Origin: Bryobacteraceae bacterium
Lineage (GTDB): Bacteria; Acidobacteriota; Terriglobia; Bryobacterales; Bryobacteraceae
Direction of reading: 5' to 3'
Length of the DNA: 24,739 nucleotides
Assembly (NCBI GenBank): GCA_029975915.1
Contig: JARKOC010000532.1
Coordinates: 1-24,739, forward strand
The number at the start of each line of letters is the position of its first letter. Positions within the stretch are counted from its first letter, which is position 1. The notes below the pieces were generated by a model that worked only from the letters and a program-made list of their open reading frames with translations, made no database searches and had not been told where the DNA came from. Shown piece by piece: positions 23,571 to 24,739 of the stretch. The translations under genes were made by a program, and so were the position numbers.

Positions 23571-24581
23571 ATGCAGGCTGGCGATATCATGCGTGCCTGG
23601 GGTATGATCCTCAAGGGTCAAAAGCCCACATTGTCGATAGAGATTACGAAAGAGTGTCCGCTAAGGTGTCCTGGATGCTATGCCTACGAAGAGCAGCACT
23701 TGGGCACGGGCGTCAATCTGAGGCAGTTGAGCGACTTCAAGGGCGATGAACTGGTGCGCCGGATACTGGGTCTGGCCGACGAACTGAGGCCGCTGCACCT
23801 GTCATTGGTCGGAGGCGATCCTCTGGTTCGCTACCGCGAAGTGGCCGAGGTTCTGCCGCAATTGCTGGCTCGGGGCATCCACGTTCAAGTAGTGACGAGT
23901 GCATTCCGAGAGATGCCCTCGGTGTGGAAGAGCTACCGGGGGTTTACGCTGTCTGTATCGGTGGACGGATTGCAGCCGGAACACGATGAGCGGCGCAAGC
24001 CGGCCACTTATGAGCGGATCCTCAAAAACATCGCCAACCAGCGGGCGACGATCCACTGCACCATCACAGGGCAGATGATGAAGCGGCCGGGGTATCTTGA
24101 GGAGTTCATCCGGTTCTGGAGCGGCGTGGATGCGGTGGAGAAGGTCTGGTTTTCGATGTTCACGCCGCAGCGCGGCGACGCGCTGCCAGAGATTCTGACG
24201 CCGAAGGAGCGGGCCGAGGCGATCCGGCAGATCCACGATTTACGCGAGAAGTATCCGAAAGTGGCGATGCCGAAACGATTGGTGGATCATTTTGCGAATC
24301 CGCCTTCGAGTCCGAAGGACTGCATCTTCTCGCAGGTAACCGAGACGATTTCAGCCGATTTCAAGACGTCGATTACGCCTTGCCAGTTTGGCGGCGATCC
24401 CGATTGCGCGCAGTGCGGGTGCATGGCGTCGATGGCGCTGGCGGCGGTGGGGACCTACAAAGTAGGTGGGGTCATTCCGGCTGGCGCGCTGTTCAGGGGG
24501 TCAGTGAAGATCGGCGCGATGCGCAGGGCGATGAAGCAGCCGCAAGCGGCGCAGCAGGATCCGTTGCGGGTGATTCAGTAG
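23571..24581 (+). CDS. Radical SAM protein with a C-terminal cysteine cluster
   Basis: The 336-residue protein has the radical SAM motif C29-x3-C33-x2-C36 (ECPLRCPGCYAY), a VGGDPL strand and a TIM-like core to about residue 230. C251, C271, C279, C282 and C284 (TPCQFGGDPDCAQCGC) form a SPASM/Twitch-like site likely to bind an auxiliary Fe-S cluster. Family members modify peptides, proteins or cofactors. No precursor peptide or partner gene lies beside it in this window. ATG 23571 is chosen because AAAGAGGTG precedes it; the frame extends only to GTG 23565. Its stop overlaps the antisense end of an istA fragment. Confidence 0.87.
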   Translation: MQAGDIMRAWGMILKGQKPTLSIEITKECPLRCPGCYAYEEQHLGTGVNLRQLSDFKGDELVRRILGLADELRPLHLSLVGGDPLVRYREVAEVLPQLLARGIHVQVVTSAFREMPSVWKSYRGFTLSVSVDGLQPEHDERRKPATYERILKNIANQRATIHCTITGQMMKRPGYLEEFIRFWSGVDAVEKVWFSMFTPQRGDALPEILTPKERAEAIRQIHDLREKYPKVAMPKRLVDHFANPPSSPKDCIFSQVTETISADFKTSITPCQFGGDPDCAQCGCMASMALAAVGTYKVGGVIPAGALFRGSVKIGAMRRAMKQPQAAQQDPLRVIQ

Positions 24582-24739
24582 GCGGTCCGCGGCTTTAGAT
24601 CCAGCTTCGGCGGCCGTTTGTCGATGGCGCACAGCACCAGGTGCTTCACCGCATCGAAGCTGATCGCCTGCAGTAATTGCGCCTGCCTCACGGCCGCGCT
24701 CACTTCACCTATCGAAAACGTCTCCATCAGCCGCAGCAC
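24575..24739 (-). mobile_element. istA: 3' end of an IS21-family istA transposase gene, running off the window
   Basis: The minus strand reads LMETFSIGEVSAAV, then AISFDAVKHLVLCAIDKRPP and KLDLK, then a stop at 24575. This matches the IstA C-terminal tail I know (EVAAAV...AISFDAVKHLLLC-IERRPPRLDL). IstA usually continues for about 15 more residues (AYPHLP...), so it ends early here, with TGA seven codons after LDL-K. No istB follows, since the radical SAM gene occupies the other side. The element is probably truncated, though the 5' part lies outside the window. Confidence 0.8.

Overview
The window looks like a chromosomal stretch of an Acidobacteriota genome, most likely of the Bryobacterales/Solibacter type. 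This rests on high GC, good Shine-Dalgarno sites, many Tat- or lipoprotein-type secreted enzymes, and several families I remember from that group (secreted HExxH proteins, DUF6265, an unusual EF-P paralogue, a TPR/peptidase-MA-like family). The placement is from recognition, not from a search.

Layout: 161-3391 holds a secreted HExxH metallopeptidase-like gene, an nfeD-slipin pair, a possible 31-codon ORF coupled by overlaps, and a small hypothetical gene. 3525-3995 (minus) is a DUF6265 protein, divergent from a Tat-exported sugar-isomerase-like protein (4085-5470). 5928-6494 encodes an EF-P paralogue, followed by the C-terminal half of a metallophosphoesterase.

The centrepiece is 6982-12905: a promoter, a very clear fluoride (crcB-motif) riboswitch at 7030-7085, an overlapping intrinsic terminator at 7077-7107, and then a tightly overlapping tolC / adaptor / RND-permease operon. 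Thirty-four bases after the permease stop lies a decayed 5' piece of an enolase gene. Enolase is a classic fluoride-sensitive enzyme and, as I recall, is among genes found under fluoride riboswitches. The whole unit therefore reads as a fluoride-response operon whose transport part is a tripartite RND pump instead of the usual CrcB/Fluc or CLC-F channel. I regard this as the most novel system in the window. The substrate of the pump is unknown.

Downstream come a proline-iminopeptidase-like alpha/beta hydrolase (minus), an ECF sigma / zinc anti-sigma / envelope-protein operon (minus, 16467 to 14191), a class I aminotransferase and an orphan LuxR-type regulator (plus), heme A synthase ctaA (minus) divergent from a SAM methyltransferase (plus), a bacteriohemerythrin (minus), and a phosphotriesterase-family hydrolase (plus). 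After these are a nonsense-disrupted remnant, a TPR protein with a small membrane protein (minus), an orphan radical SAM protein (plus), and the 3' end of an IS21-type istA at the right edge (minus). Four gene remnants (metallophosphoesterase, enolase, peptidase-MA/TPR family, istA) point to active gene decay here. I saw no CRISPR array, tRNA or rRNA.
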